In this document: one piece after another, positions 1-5,040 of the stretch
Layout: each line of letters starts with the position of its first letter
How positions within the stretch are numbered: position 1 is the stretch's first letter
Source: Paraglaciecola arctica
GTDB lineage: Bacteria; Pseudomonadota; Gammaproteobacteria; Enterobacterales; Alteromonadaceae
Length of the DNA: 5,040 nt
Reading direction: 5' to 3'
Assembly: GCA_003232445.1 (NCBI GenBank)
Contig: QIJM01000290.1
Span: 1-5,040 of the forward strand
Notes under the pieces: model-generated
Databases searched by the model: none
The model's input: the letters and a program-made list of their open reading frames with translations, nothing else
Told to the model about the DNA's origin: nothing
Program-made: the position numbers and the translations under genes

Positions 1-388
1 AGCGATAGAAGCGCACTGAACTTACCCAATCAGGCACCATTCTAACCGATTGAAATATAATGTTATTTTTCTTAACTAAGTGCCATTCATCACCGACATC
101 CCTTATGGAAACTCCTGATGCAAGTTCCGTCTTAAATTCATCAATGCCCAGGCTTGCCCCTATTTTTATAACACCATCATTAATTTTTTCCAGTCTTTTA
201 ATTTCGCCCTCAGACAACCTAAGGCGCTCCTCTGTTACAGATGCTTTGTCTTGTACAGCACTGAGTCTCTGATTATATATATATTTCATCTTCGACATTA
301 ATCGTAACAGCAAACCAAGCACTCCAATACTGAAGATAGCAGTGACTGCAGTAACCCAAGATTGGATGTTTGTTAACATTTCGTCCAT
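1..388 (-). CDS. Membrane protein with coiled coil, cut by the window edge (3' end missing)
   Basis: The first 129 codons are open from an ATG at 388 to the left edge with no stop, so the C-terminus lies outside the window. The start is supported by a GAGG motif eight bases upstream of the ATG. The protein begins MDEMLTNIQSW, has one hydrophobic segment at about residues 10-32 and then a charged, heptad-like stretch at about 38-75 rich in E, K, R and L that is probably a coiled coil. Residues 76-129 look globular. I do not recognise the family. It is the first gene of the cassette starting at 526, and its leader contains a family A hairpin repeat. An inner-membrane anchored protein with a cytoplasmic or periplasmic coiled coil is the most that can be inferred. 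Its existence as a gene is likely; its function is unknown. Confidence 0.72.
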   Translation of the reverse strand, partial: MDEMLTNIQSWVTAVTAIFSIGVLGLLLRLMSKMKYIYNQRLSAVQDKASVTEERLRLSEGEIKRLEKINDGVIKIGASLGIDEFKTELASGVSIRDVGDEWHLVKKNNIIFQSVRMVPDWVSSVRFYR

Positions 389-416
389 ATTTCGATCCTC
401 GTTTTATGTACAAACA

Positions 417-512
417 GGGTCAGGTCTTGAATTGTGCATTGGCAGAACCTTGAGTGGCGCACCTACAACTCGAATCCACCACCGGAAAATTCACAATTCA
501 TGACCTGATCCC
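417..512. repeat. Family A hairpin repeat, copy 1
   Basis: This 96-bp imperfect palindrome has arms starting GGGTCAGGTCTTGAATTG at the left and ending in the matching reverse complement at the right. Against copy 3 it has a few mismatches, for example TGTGCATT in the left arm and GATCCC at the right end. The interior of about 45 bases carries the shared GCAGAACCTTGAGTGGCGC and CCACCGGAAAA stretches. It has no ORF. The left flank is TACAAACA and the right flank is CGTTG, both shared with other copies. It sits eight bases from the attC at 521-576, in the leader of the gene at 1-388. It resembles the hairpin repeats linked to REP-associated Y1 (HUH) transposases; that link is from memory, not shown here. 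Confidence 0.85.
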
Positions 513-520
513 GTTGATGT

Positions 521-576
521 GTTTAACCACAGCATCAGCGCGAGGTACGAGCATCCGCTGGATGCACTGGTTATGT
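521..576 (-). other. attC recombination site (56 bp) of the cassette at 527-1302
   Basis: Read on the minus strand this runs from ACATAAC (R'' half-site) to GTTAAAC (R' half-site, a match to GTTRRRY). The single strand folds as AACCA/TGGTT, a 2x2 unpaired spacer, GCATC/GATGC, one extra base on the 5' arm (plus position 560), AGCG/CGCT and a 15-base loop. A paired R box, unpaired central spacer and L box with an extrahelical base on the L'' arm is the known attC layout, and it orients the site on the minus strand, like the genes. It starts three bases after the stop codon of the gene at 580-1260. The R'' half-site is complementary to the start of that cassette at 1297-1303, as expected for a circularised cassette. 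A competing 6-bp hairpin at 551-565 is also possible. Confidence 0.8.
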
Positions 577-1302
577 TTTTTACTCAGATACTTTGTACTT
601 TTCTTTTGAAATGTGCTTAAAATCATTAATTACAGATTGCCAATTATCGCTCATTATAAATTTTGTAATTTTTTTATTGGTGACTCTGTCGAGAATAATT
701 TTCGATAGACTCCAGCCAGCTTTAATGCCAACCAAAACACCAATTAATGTGAACACCGCAGGTATAATAACCGCAACCATCCCTGTTGTTCCTCCAGCAA
801 TGAGACTAGCAATATAGACGCCCAGACTAATACCTAAGATAATTAATGTGGGATACAGAATTAGCGGCAGTAATCGTGGTCGACAATATTGACCTAGAAT
901 ATCATTATCGTAGGATATTTTTTGTGTGTCGTGGTTATAAGCGGCGAAATAAGGGCCTAGATTTTTTCCTCGTTTGATCCCCCATACTATTGTAAGTAAA
1001 TTCTCCTTCCGACAGAGCACCATGAAATCTACAAAGTTAAAAGCATGCTCTTTGTTATCTTCATCAATTAGAAAAAGTTCTTGATAACGTGTTGTACTTG
1101 ATTCGATTTTGAAGTGTACGGGGCTTGATTGTCCGCTGCCACCACTACCAGTAATTTCTGTCTCGCTTCTAGTGTTAGTGCTCGCAACAATACCGGTTGT
1201 TGAATATAGCTGTAATAGAGTGTTGCATATTTTTATTTTATTTGAGTTATCTGAAATCATAATGCCTCTTTATGTTGTGGAGTATAATTATCGGATACAT
1301 AA
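527..1302 (-). mobile_element. Integron gene cassette (776 bp) with a two-helix membrane protein gene
   Basis: The cassette starts on the minus strand with TTATGT after the G of GTTATGT (plus 1297-1303) and ends at the G of GTTAAAC in the attC at 521-576. The start and the ACATAAC half-site of its own attC are complementary, so the excised circle would have a fully paired R box. It contains one gene, a short leader of about 40 bases and an attC directly after the stop, which is the compact form typical of cassettes. The boundaries are inferred from known IntI cleavage between G and TT. Confidence 0.72.
580..1260 (-). CDS. Two-helix membrane protein with N-terminal soluble domain (unknown function)
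   Basis: The 226-residue protein starts at an ATG preceded by AAAGAGG four bases upstream and ends in TAA just before the attC. An N-terminal soluble part (about 1-127) has a GSGGSG linker at 38-43 and a beta-rich region with ELFLIDEDNKEHAF at 61-74 and a GPYFAAYNHDT stretch at 102-112. Two adjacent hydrophobic segments follow at about 130-153 and 159-182 with a short glycine-rich turn, suggesting a helical hairpin, then a basic and polar tail of 40 residues. The pattern of a 'TRSET...GSGGSG' stretch, a beta domain and a GPY..NH motif resembles a group of uncharacterised proteobacterial membrane proteins, as I recall; no function is established. Both termini are probably cytoplasmic. It is the only gene of its cassette, so the neighbours say little about its role. 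Confidence 0.88.
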   Translation of the reverse strand: MISDNSNKIKICNTLLQLYSTTGIVASTNTRSETEITGSGGSGQSSPVHFKIESSTTRYQELFLIDEDNKEHAFNFVDFMVLCRKENLLTIVWGIKRGKNLGPYFAAYNHDTQKISYDNDILGQYCRPRLLPLILYPTLIILGISLGVYIASLIAGGTTGMVAVIIPAVFTLIGVLVGIKAGWSLSKIILDRVTNKKITKFIMSDNWQSVINDFKHISKEKYKVSE

Positions 1303-1325
1303 CGTCTTGCGTAACGTGCCAACGG
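1297..1325 (-). other. Second half (L'-R') of an attC, first half not found
   Basis: On the minus strand this ends in GTTATGT, which defines the start of the cassette at 527-1302, preceded by GGCACGTTACGCAAGAC as a probable L' arm. The partner arm on its 5' side, expected to resemble AACGTCTTGCG, was not found anywhere between here and the stop codon of the lipoprotein gene at 1746. The intervening sequence is occupied by hairpin repeats, so the attC is probably broken by them or rearranged. Confidence 0.5.
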
Positions 1326-1348
1326 AAGTGGGGTTTAAATGCGCTAAT

Positions 1349-1522
1349 ACAAACAGGGTTAGGAATGGGCACGCAATAATTTCCCTGTTTAGCATCCCGT
1401 CTTCGCCCGTTCTTCAATCACAAAAGCTCGAAATAGAACGACTATTCCTGCCAATCAGAACGAACCAATACGGACTAAATCCGGGCGCTAAACCGGGAAG
1501 TTATTGCGTGCCCATTCCTTAG
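1349..1522. repeat. Family B hairpin repeat, about 165 bp, right end fused to family A copy 2
   Basis: The arms at 1358-1385 and 1495-1522 are near-perfect inverted repeats containing AGGAATGGGCACGCAATAA and its complement. They continue inward with GTTTAGC (1387-1393) against GCTAAAC (1487-1493) and a further CCCG/CGGG match, giving arms of about 40 bases and a loop of about 80. No credible protein is encoded. The left flank ACAAACAGGGTTAGG closely matches the left flank of family A (ACAAACAGGGTCAGG), so the two families share their outer boundary. The right end lacks the matching outer sequence and passes directly into family A at 1521. It is probably a non-autonomous ssDNA element of the REP or MITE type. 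Confidence 0.75.
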
Positions 1523-1611
1523 GTCTTGAATTGTGAATTGGTAGAACCTTGAGTGGCGCACCTACAACTCGAATCCACTACCGGAAAATTCACAATTCAA
1601 GACCTGACCCC
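1521..1611. repeat. Family A hairpin repeat, copy 2 (left tip missing)
   Basis: This copy is almost identical to copy 3 but starts at AGGTCTTGAATTG, without the GGGTC tip seen in copy 1; its right end, GACCTGACCCCGTTG, is complete. The missing left tip coincides with the junction to family B at 1520-1522 (CCATTCCTTAGGTC). Interior bases match the other copies apart from a few substitutions, for example GGTAG for GGCAG. Confidence 0.83.
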
Positions 1612-1617
1612 GTTGTT

Positions 1618-1650
1618 CTAATCATCAATATGATACTTGACCCCTTTTAC
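1618..1650. repeat. Possible fragment of a third hairpin family
   Basis: Directly after copy 2, ATCAT-CAAT-ATGAT (1621-1634) forms a short hairpin and runs into ACTTGACCCCTTTT. The TGACCCC end is like the right end of family A, and such ends recur in REP-type elements as I recall them. Only one end is visible and there is no second copy in the window, so this is tentative. The remaining bases to the lipoprotein stop at 1746 are AT-rich and show no gene or clear attC. Confidence 0.3.
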
Positions 1651-1745
1651 TTTTCTTATTTGTTTATAATATGACACCGGAACAAATGAAGTGAAAATAT
1701 AATGTATTTGCACTCCAGCAACTGTCTAATATACCTGGCTAGAAA

Positions 1746-2981
1746 TCATGGTTGAGTTTCACTAAACGAAAGAAGAGAAGCCAGATCTCCACGGCCTGAA
1801 TTAAATTGATTAATAATATTTTCGTGGACAGTTGTGCTATTTGAACTGAAGTATATTTCATATCGATAAATATCATCGAAACCGTTAACCTCGTATGTAA
1901 ATATTGCATTTTGAGAGGCAAAGTTAGAAAATGTAGCTCCCGTTAGCCCTTGGCCAGAATCTGAATTCACTAAAACCAATATTCCACTTGATATATCTAG
2001 CGAGTAAAATCCTGAAGAATCAGTTACAACAAACACATCATCTGTTGTAACTGCAATGTCGGAAACATCTGAAAGATCATGTATACTTCCGTTTAGCATC
2101 AACGTTACAGGGGTTCCGATGACAGCCCCAGTAGTAGGGTCAATGTTAACCAACTGATTACCAGTGGCATCTAAAACCCATAGTTTTTCAGACCTGTCAA
2201 ATACAGCACCTCTAATATCAAATCCATCTAATTTTGAACCAATAATAGACGCTATTGCCGTTTTGTAGTCAATGGAGATTAGAGTAGAGCTAATCGTTGT
2301 GAATCCTGATTTTTCTAGTTTAAATGCCAACAACCCATATGTTGGTGAAATAGCCAGTGCATCTGCATCAATATTGTTATTGTCAAGAGTAAGAGATCCA
2401 ATTTCTACAAAATCTGACCTATCTGCACGAAAGGAAAAAAGATTAGTTGGAGCCAATGAGCCTTTGACTATACCGGCACCACAATAGCCAGGAGAGCTGC
2501 TTCCACATGACTTAAGTCCAAATATTCTCGCTCTACCATCATCAAGATAGAAATTAATCGTTAGTGCACCAGTGAAATATTCAATCGCAATTTCTACAGA
2601 GACAATTTTATTTTTTCCAATAATAGCTGTCCCGGTACCTTCTGCTATTTGAGTTTCTCCATTATATACTTTGATTTTAATGCTGTACTCACCAATTCCC
2701 AATTTATCATAATTTCCCGTAGCCGTTTGATTAGCACCGTCAATAGTTAGGTCAATCTCTTTTGAGAATTCTCCTTTTGTAATTTTTGAAGTTACCTTAG
2801 TAACAGAATATCCATAATCGAACGCTGTTTTATACTTTAGGTTTAGAGCTAAAGAGGATGTACTATTATCTTCGGGCTCACTAGACTTATCGTTACTACC
2901 TCCGCCACACCCTAAAACAAATAATACGAAAACCAAGATTATTGACGCACCTATTATATTTAATATCTTTCCTTCATTCAT
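1746..2981 (-). CDS. Predicted lipoprotein with probable C-terminal beta-propeller
   Basis: The 411-residue protein starts at an ATG with a strong GGAGG seven bases upstream. Residues 1-24 are a lipoprotein signal peptide: K5, a hydrophobic core and the lipobox VLGC with the acylated cysteine at 25, followed by GGGSN and an acidic, serine-rich linker to about 43. There is no Asp at +2, so sorting to the outer membrane is plausible. Residues 44-150 are beta-rich and Ig-like (GEYSIKIKVYNGETQIAEG). From about 170 on there are blade-like repeats such as LLAFKLEKSG, KLWVLDATGNQLVNIDPTTG and VFVVTDSSGFYSLDISSG, as in NHL or YVTN-type propellers; ligand binding is possible but unproven. It is larger than most cassette genes, and neither flanking attC is intact, so it may be a cassette gene or an insertion. 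No exact family is recognised. Confidence 0.9.
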   Translation of the reverse strand: MNEGKILNIIGASIILVFVLFVLGCGGGSNDKSSEPEDNSTSSLALNLKYKTAFDYGYSVTKVTSKITKGEFSKEIDLTIDGANQTATGNYDKLGIGEYSIKIKVYNGETQIAEGTGTAIIGKNKIVSVEIAIEYFTGALTINFYLDDGRARIFGLKSCGSSSPGYCGAGIVKGSLAPTNLFSFRADRSDFVEIGSLTLDNNNIDADALAISPTYGLLAFKLEKSGFTTISSTLISIDYKTAIASIIGSKLDGFDIRGAVFDRSEKLWVLDATGNQLVNIDPTTGAVIGTPVTLMLNGSIHDLSDVSDIAVTTDDVFVVTDSSGFYSLDISSGILVLVNSDSGQGLTGATFSNFASQNAIFTYEVNGFDDIYRYEIYFSSNSTTVHENIINQFNSGRGDLASLLSFSETQP

Positions 2982-3032
2982 GAATATTCCTCCGGGATTA
3001 TTGTTATGTACTCATACAAACACAAACAAACA

Positions 3033-3128
3033 GAGTCAGGTCTTGAATTGTGAATTGGCAGAACCTTGAGTGGCGCACCTACAACTCGAATCCACCACCG
3101 GAAAATTCACAATTCAAGACCTGACCCC
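3033..3128. repeat. Family A hairpin repeat, copy 3
   Basis: This is the cleanest copy. The arms starting TCAGGTCTTGAATTGTG at 3036 and ending GACCTGA at the right are perfectly complementary over about 21 bases. The left tip is GAGTC rather than GGGTC. Flanks are ACAAACA on the left and CGTTGTTTG on the right, which extend the palindrome imperfectly. It lies between the half attC at 3135-3188 and the leader of the lipoprotein gene, with about 50 bases to that start codon. In a transcript crossing it, the arms would form a long stem. Confidence 0.85.
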
Positions 3129-3134
3129 GTTGTT

Positions 3135-3188
3135 TGCGACCCAAAAAATGCCGCAGTAGGCCGGTCCGCTTGACCTGCTTTGTTATGT
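3135..3188 (-). other. First half (R''-L'') of an attC interrupted before its second half
   Basis: On the minus strand the sequence begins ACATAAC, which is complementary to TTATGT at the start of its own cassette (plus 4110-4115), followed by AAAGCAGGTCAAGCGGACC as a probable L'' arm. The expected return arm, similar to GGTCCGCTTGACCTGC then GTT, is absent: the sequence runs through a TTTTTTGGG stretch into family A copy 3. It lies 60 bases beyond the stop codon of the gene at 3249-4064. It may be broken by the repeat or by a rearrangement. Confidence 0.5.
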
Positions 3189-3248
3189 TTCAATTTCATT
3201 AACTTAAATCTTCCGACTTCCTGTCCTGCTATAAATAGCCTTAGAGTA

Positions 3249-4064
3249 TCAGTTGGGTAATTCGGTTTTCTGCCATAATTGAAACTTAGATAGTTCATTT
3301 ATTTTTTGTAACGCTGAATTATTGACCGCATTAGGATTGGTCGCTATATACAAAATCTTAACTAAATCATTAATGGTAATAGCTTCATTCCATATCTCAG
3401 ACCAAACAACAACTTTGAAAGTATCTTCTAGTTGAGCATATAGATAAGATGTTTTTGATCTTGATATTAATAAATCCGCTATTAAGGTATCTTTCTCTAT
3501 TTCACTAATATCTATTTTTGATATTTCTGCCACGCTTTGAAATACGTAGGCTCTTATTGACTTGGGCGTAACTTCTTTCGGTTTAGAAGCAGCATATGAT
3601 GATTTTATAAAATTAAAGCCCCCTGTTTTCACATCTATGCTCTCAATAGACGTCACATACATACTATCTTTCTCTTCTATATATGTGAGTGTAAATTCAC
3701 CTGACATTATATTGGACAGAGGTATCTCCACCTGCTTCGAAGAACCAGCATATCCATTCGGGAAAACATCAATCTTTATTGGCTTAGTATGAAAAATCGT
3801 CGACAAAGGAATAGACATAAGACCTTCTTCATTGGTAGTTAACTTTATTGCTCGGCCATCTCTCATAATGTTATATGGTGTACTCTTCAAATATTGCTGT
3901 AACCCATTTTCTTCTAGCTTAATATAGGCCATTCCGTTAATGTACTTCGGTGCCATGTAACCATAAATGACAACTAATAGTATTGCGAAATAGGAAACAA
4001 CCCTGACCCACATTGGCATAGACTTAAAATTTTCAAAAATAAATTCTTCCGGTCTTGTAAACAT
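3249..4064 (-). CDS. Membrane-anchored protein with degenerate acyl-carrier-protein-like C-terminal domain
   Basis: The 271-residue protein starts at the ATG at 4064, chosen for its strong GGGGGAG site; an upstream in-frame ATG at 4124 lies inside the attC and has no such site. A short N-terminus is followed by one membrane segment at about 20-37, a beta-rich region at about 45-140 and a C-terminal helical domain at about 172-241. That domain lines up without gaps with acyl carrier proteins over ADL...LE..F...ITINDLVKIL. At the position of the phosphopantetheine serine (DSL) it has S201-R202-S203, so the carrier serine is replaced by arginine. Holo-ACP function is therefore unlikely; a binding or structural role is an inference. 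With the N-terminus inside, the domain would be periplasmic. The cassette follows the attC at 4110-4222. Confidence 0.9.
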   Translation of the reverse strand: MFTRPEEFIFENFKSMPMWVRVVSYFAILLVVIYGYMAPKYINGMAYIKLEENGLQQYLKSTPYNIMRDGRAIKLTTNEEGLMSIPLSTIFHTKPIKIDVFPNGYAGSSKQVEIPLSNIMSGEFTLTYIEEKDSMYVTSIESIDVKTGGFNFIKSSYAASKPKEVTPKSIRAYVFQSVAEISKIDISEIEKDTLIADLLISRSKTSYLYAQLEDTFKVVVWSEIWNEAITINDLVKILYIATNPNAVNNSALQKINELSKFQLWQKTELPN

Positions 4065-4109
4065 AATCTCCCCCTTGATTATATAGTTATAGACAATTTC
4101 CCTCTTGAA

Positions 4110-4222
4110 ACATAACGTCAGCAATAACCGGCGTTTTGTAGCGGTGTTTGAGTTGTGCTAGGTTTTTTTAGCACAACTCAAACACCGCGGAAAAACGTCC
4201 GAGTTGATTGCTTTTGTTATAT
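4110..4222 (-). other. attC recombination site (113 bp) with a long terminal stem
   Basis: Read on the minus strand it starts ATATAAC two bases from the stop codon of the HEPN-like gene and ends GTTATGT. The arms pair as ATAAC/GTTAT, an unpaired 3x3 spacer, then AGCAAT-AAC-CGG-CGTTTT against its complement, with three extra bases (C, T, A) all on the 5' (L'') arm, as expected for extrahelical bases of an attC. Inside is a perfect 20-bp inverted repeat (4141-4160 with 4169-4188) around an 8-base loop. The R'' half-site is complementary to GTTATAT at 4779-4785, the start of the same cassette. The stem lacks a following T-run on the minus strand, so it is not a clear terminator for the gene. Confidence 0.85.
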
Positions 4223-4784
4223 TTCATATCCCACACCCTACTGCTGACGTAAGGGTATGACCTACCAATATATGGCAGTTCTCGAATAACTGTTTTTCAA
4301 ATTGCTTTACCATATCGTAAGTGTGATTAATGTATTCAGATGTTAAATTTCGATCCCATGGGCACTCCATAGCTCTGCGTAATTCTTCCCTTGTACTCGC
4401 AGTGGTAGTTAATTCAATCGGCTTCCCATGTGCGATTAAATCACGCAGCTCTTTTAATTGCCACAATGTTTTAAAAGGATCTATATTTTTATCGAAAGTT
4501 AGATTAGCTACCCCACAAACTTGATTTAGTTTTTTTTCATAATTTTGCCATTCCTGCCATTTTTTTATTTTTTTGTGACCCACAAAATTATTTACTAGAG
4601 CCTCGACTGAAAAAGCCAATGAGATGAGGCAACTAAGGCAATCTAATTTAAGTGCATCCTCTACACCTTCCGACTCCTTATTATTTACAACTTCACGTTG
4701 GTAATGAGCAAGATTAAACAAATCATTATGGGGATAAACTCTTATTCGATGGCCCATGTGCGGTGAATTCTCTGTGAAATATAA
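4116..4784 (-). mobile_element. Integron gene cassette (669 bp) carrying the HEPN-like gene
   Basis: The cassette starts with TTATAT after the G at 4785 and ends at the G of GTTATGT in the attC at 4110-4222. The start half-site and the attC's own R'' (ATATAAC) are complementary, which is the mark of a single excisable unit. The gene begins 27 bases inside the cassette and ends two bases before the attC. The boundaries assume the known G^TT cleavage of integron integrases. Confidence 0.7.
4224..4757 (-). CDS. HEPN-like protein with Rx4H motif, possible RNase
   Basis: From the ATG at 4757 the protein has 177 residues and ends in TGA. This start was chosen because it lies just inside the inferred cassette boundary; a GTG further up at 4862 extends the frame by 35 residues across that boundary and looks like read-through of the leader. 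The Shine-Dalgarno site is weak. The core has a helix with LISLAFSVEALVNNF at about 44-58, a Lys/Trp-rich linker and LKELRDLIAHGKP at about 101-113, where R105 and H110 form the Rx4-6H motif typical of HEPN domains. Many HEPN proteins are metal-independent RNases in toxin-antitoxin or abortive-infection systems, often beside a nucleotidyltransferase antitoxin; no such partner is in the window. Family assignment is from motif and helix pattern only; a non-catalytic HEPN is also possible. Confidence 0.85.
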   Translation of the reverse strand: MGHRIRVYPHNDLFNLAHYQREVVNNKESEGVEDALKLDCLSCLISLAFSVEALVNNFVGHKKIKKWQEWQNYEKKLNQVCGVANLTFDKNIDPFKTLWQLKELRDLIAHGKPIELTTTASTREELRRAMECPWDRNLTSEYINHTYDMVKQFEKQLFENCHILVGHTLTSAVGCGI

Positions 4785-4803
4785 CTTATTAGTATTAGGC
4801 ACA
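4779..4803 (-). other. Candidate attI-like site at the start of the array
   Basis: On the minus strand GTGCCTAATACTAATAAG precedes the junction TTATAT of the first visible cassette. It resembles the core of class 1 attI (CCTAAAACAAAGTTA) more than an attC, since no L' arm or mirrored hairpin is visible on its 5' side. If right, the integron platform with a divergent integrase would lie to the right of the window. The alternative is a degenerate attC of a further cassette. Confidence 0.35.
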
Positions 4804-4836
4804 TTAGCCCTGTTACCCTCCGGTATTGAGCGAAGA

Positions 4837-4856
4837 ATCAGGCAAGTTTGCCTGAT
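4837..4856. promoter_or_regulatory. Palindrome 1, possible protein-binding site
   Basis: ATCAGGCAA-GT-TTGCCTGAT is a perfect 9-bp inverted repeat with a 2-base centre. It shares the half-site CAGGCA/TGCCTG with the palindrome at 4909-4924, and the centres are 70 bp apart. It lies about 50 bp before the inferred cassette boundary, where an integron platform has its promoters. It has no T-run on either side, so an operator is more likely than a terminator; the binding protein is unknown. Confidence 0.4.
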
Positions 4857-4908
4857 AACCACAAAAAACCGGTCAATTTTCCCTGATATCAGATATTGAG
4901 TGGCTATT

Positions 4909-4924
4909 CAGGCATATCTGCCTG
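4909..4924. promoter_or_regulatory. Palindrome 2, possible protein-binding site
   Basis: CAGGCA-TATC-TGCCTG repeats the half-sites of palindrome 1 at a centre distance of 70 bp. A further short palindrome, TGATATCA, lies at 4884-4891 between them. None matches a standard LexA box (CTGT-N8-ACAG). The pair may be bound by one dimeric protein, or by an integrase, but this is inference. Confidence 0.4.
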
Positions 4925-4984
4925 CTATTTTATCCAAACCCAATTTCCAGAACCTTACCCATATCAACGCAACATTCCAGCACA

Positions 4985-5040
4985 CCCATGGACACGACCT
5001 CCCTCGTCCCCACTGCACTGCAAATTTATAGCATGCTTTT
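4985..5040 (+). CDS. Possible start of a divergent ORF, cut by the right edge
   Basis: An ATG at 4985 opens a frame reading MDTTSLVPTALQIYSML that is still open at the window end. The base composition becomes C-rich from about 4930, unlike the cassettes, and the orientation is divergent, about 200 bp from the candidate attI, which is where an integron integrase would start. There is no Shine-Dalgarno site and the 18 visible residues do not match an IntI N-terminus that I recognise, so this could be chance. Confidence 0.25.

Noticed and set aside
1109..1522. Plus-strand open frame of 137 codons
   Set aside because: It overlaps the start of the membrane protein gene on the other strand and runs through a hairpin repeat; no ribosome-binding site and low-complexity composition.
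1739..1921. Minus-strand open frame of 60 codons inside the lipoprotein gene
   Set aside because: It is a shadow frame of the longer gene, without a ribosome-binding site.
417..3128. The three family A copies as a CRISPR array or as attC sites themselves
   Set aside because: They are far apart with whole genes between them, so not CRISPR. They are nearly perfect palindromes without one-sided extra bases and lie beside separate attC-like sequences, which argues against their being the attC sites.
3107..3298. Minus-strand open frame of 63 codons
   Set aside because: It covers the end of the ACP-like gene in another frame, the attC half and part of repeat copy 3, so it is a chance frame.
4141..4188. 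The 20-bp inverted repeat as a rho-independent terminator for the HEPN-like gene
   Set aside because: On the minus strand the stem is followed by TACAAAACG, not a T-run, and the whole palindrome fits inside a longer attC structure.
4758..4862. N-terminal extension of the HEPN-like protein from a GTG at 4862
   Set aside because: It has no ribosome-binding site and crosses the inferred cassette boundary and palindrome 1, so the 35 residues are probably not translated.
4866..4880. TTGACC on the minus strand as the -35 box of an array promoter
   Set aside because: No acceptable -10 hexamer lies 16-18 bases downstream.

Overview
The window looks like part of a bacterial integron cassette array read on the minus strand, probably from a gammaproteobacterium. 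That placement is an inference from the AT-rich genes with Shine-Dalgarno sites, the chromosomal-type attC sites and hairpin repeats of a type I associate with that group; no housekeeping gene fixes the taxon. All five credible genes lie on the minus strand, are unrelated to each other and are separated by recombination-site-like palindromes. The key evidence is that two cassettes can be delimited by matching boundaries: each starts with a half-site complementary to the first half-site of the attC at its own 3' end.

From right to left, which is the direction of reading: 4758-5040 is a leader with a possible attI-like junction at about 4785, two related palindromes centred 70 bp apart, and a possible start of a divergent ORF at the right edge that could be an integrase but is not recognised. 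The HEPN-like gene (4224-4757) ends in a 113-bp attC (4110-4222). Next comes a membrane-anchored protein with a degenerate acyl-carrier-protein-like C-terminal domain (3249-4064), followed by only the first half of an attC and a 95-bp hairpin repeat (family A). A lipoprotein with a probable beta-propeller (1746-2981) follows. The 1261-1745 gap is gene-free and holds three hairpin-repeat units joined end to end plus the second half of an attC. The next gene encodes a two-helix membrane protein (580-1260), ending in a 56-bp attC (521-576). Another family A repeat precedes the last gene (1-388), a membrane protein with a coiled coil that runs off the left edge.

The genes do not look like one pathway; cassettes usually carry independent functions and share a promoter upstream of the array. 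The most interesting points are the clustering of the hairpin repeats at or inside attC sites, the ACP-like domain lacking its modification serine behind a transmembrane anchor, and a stand-alone HEPN protein that could act as an RNase. No tRNA, rRNA, CRISPR array or complete transposase gene was seen.
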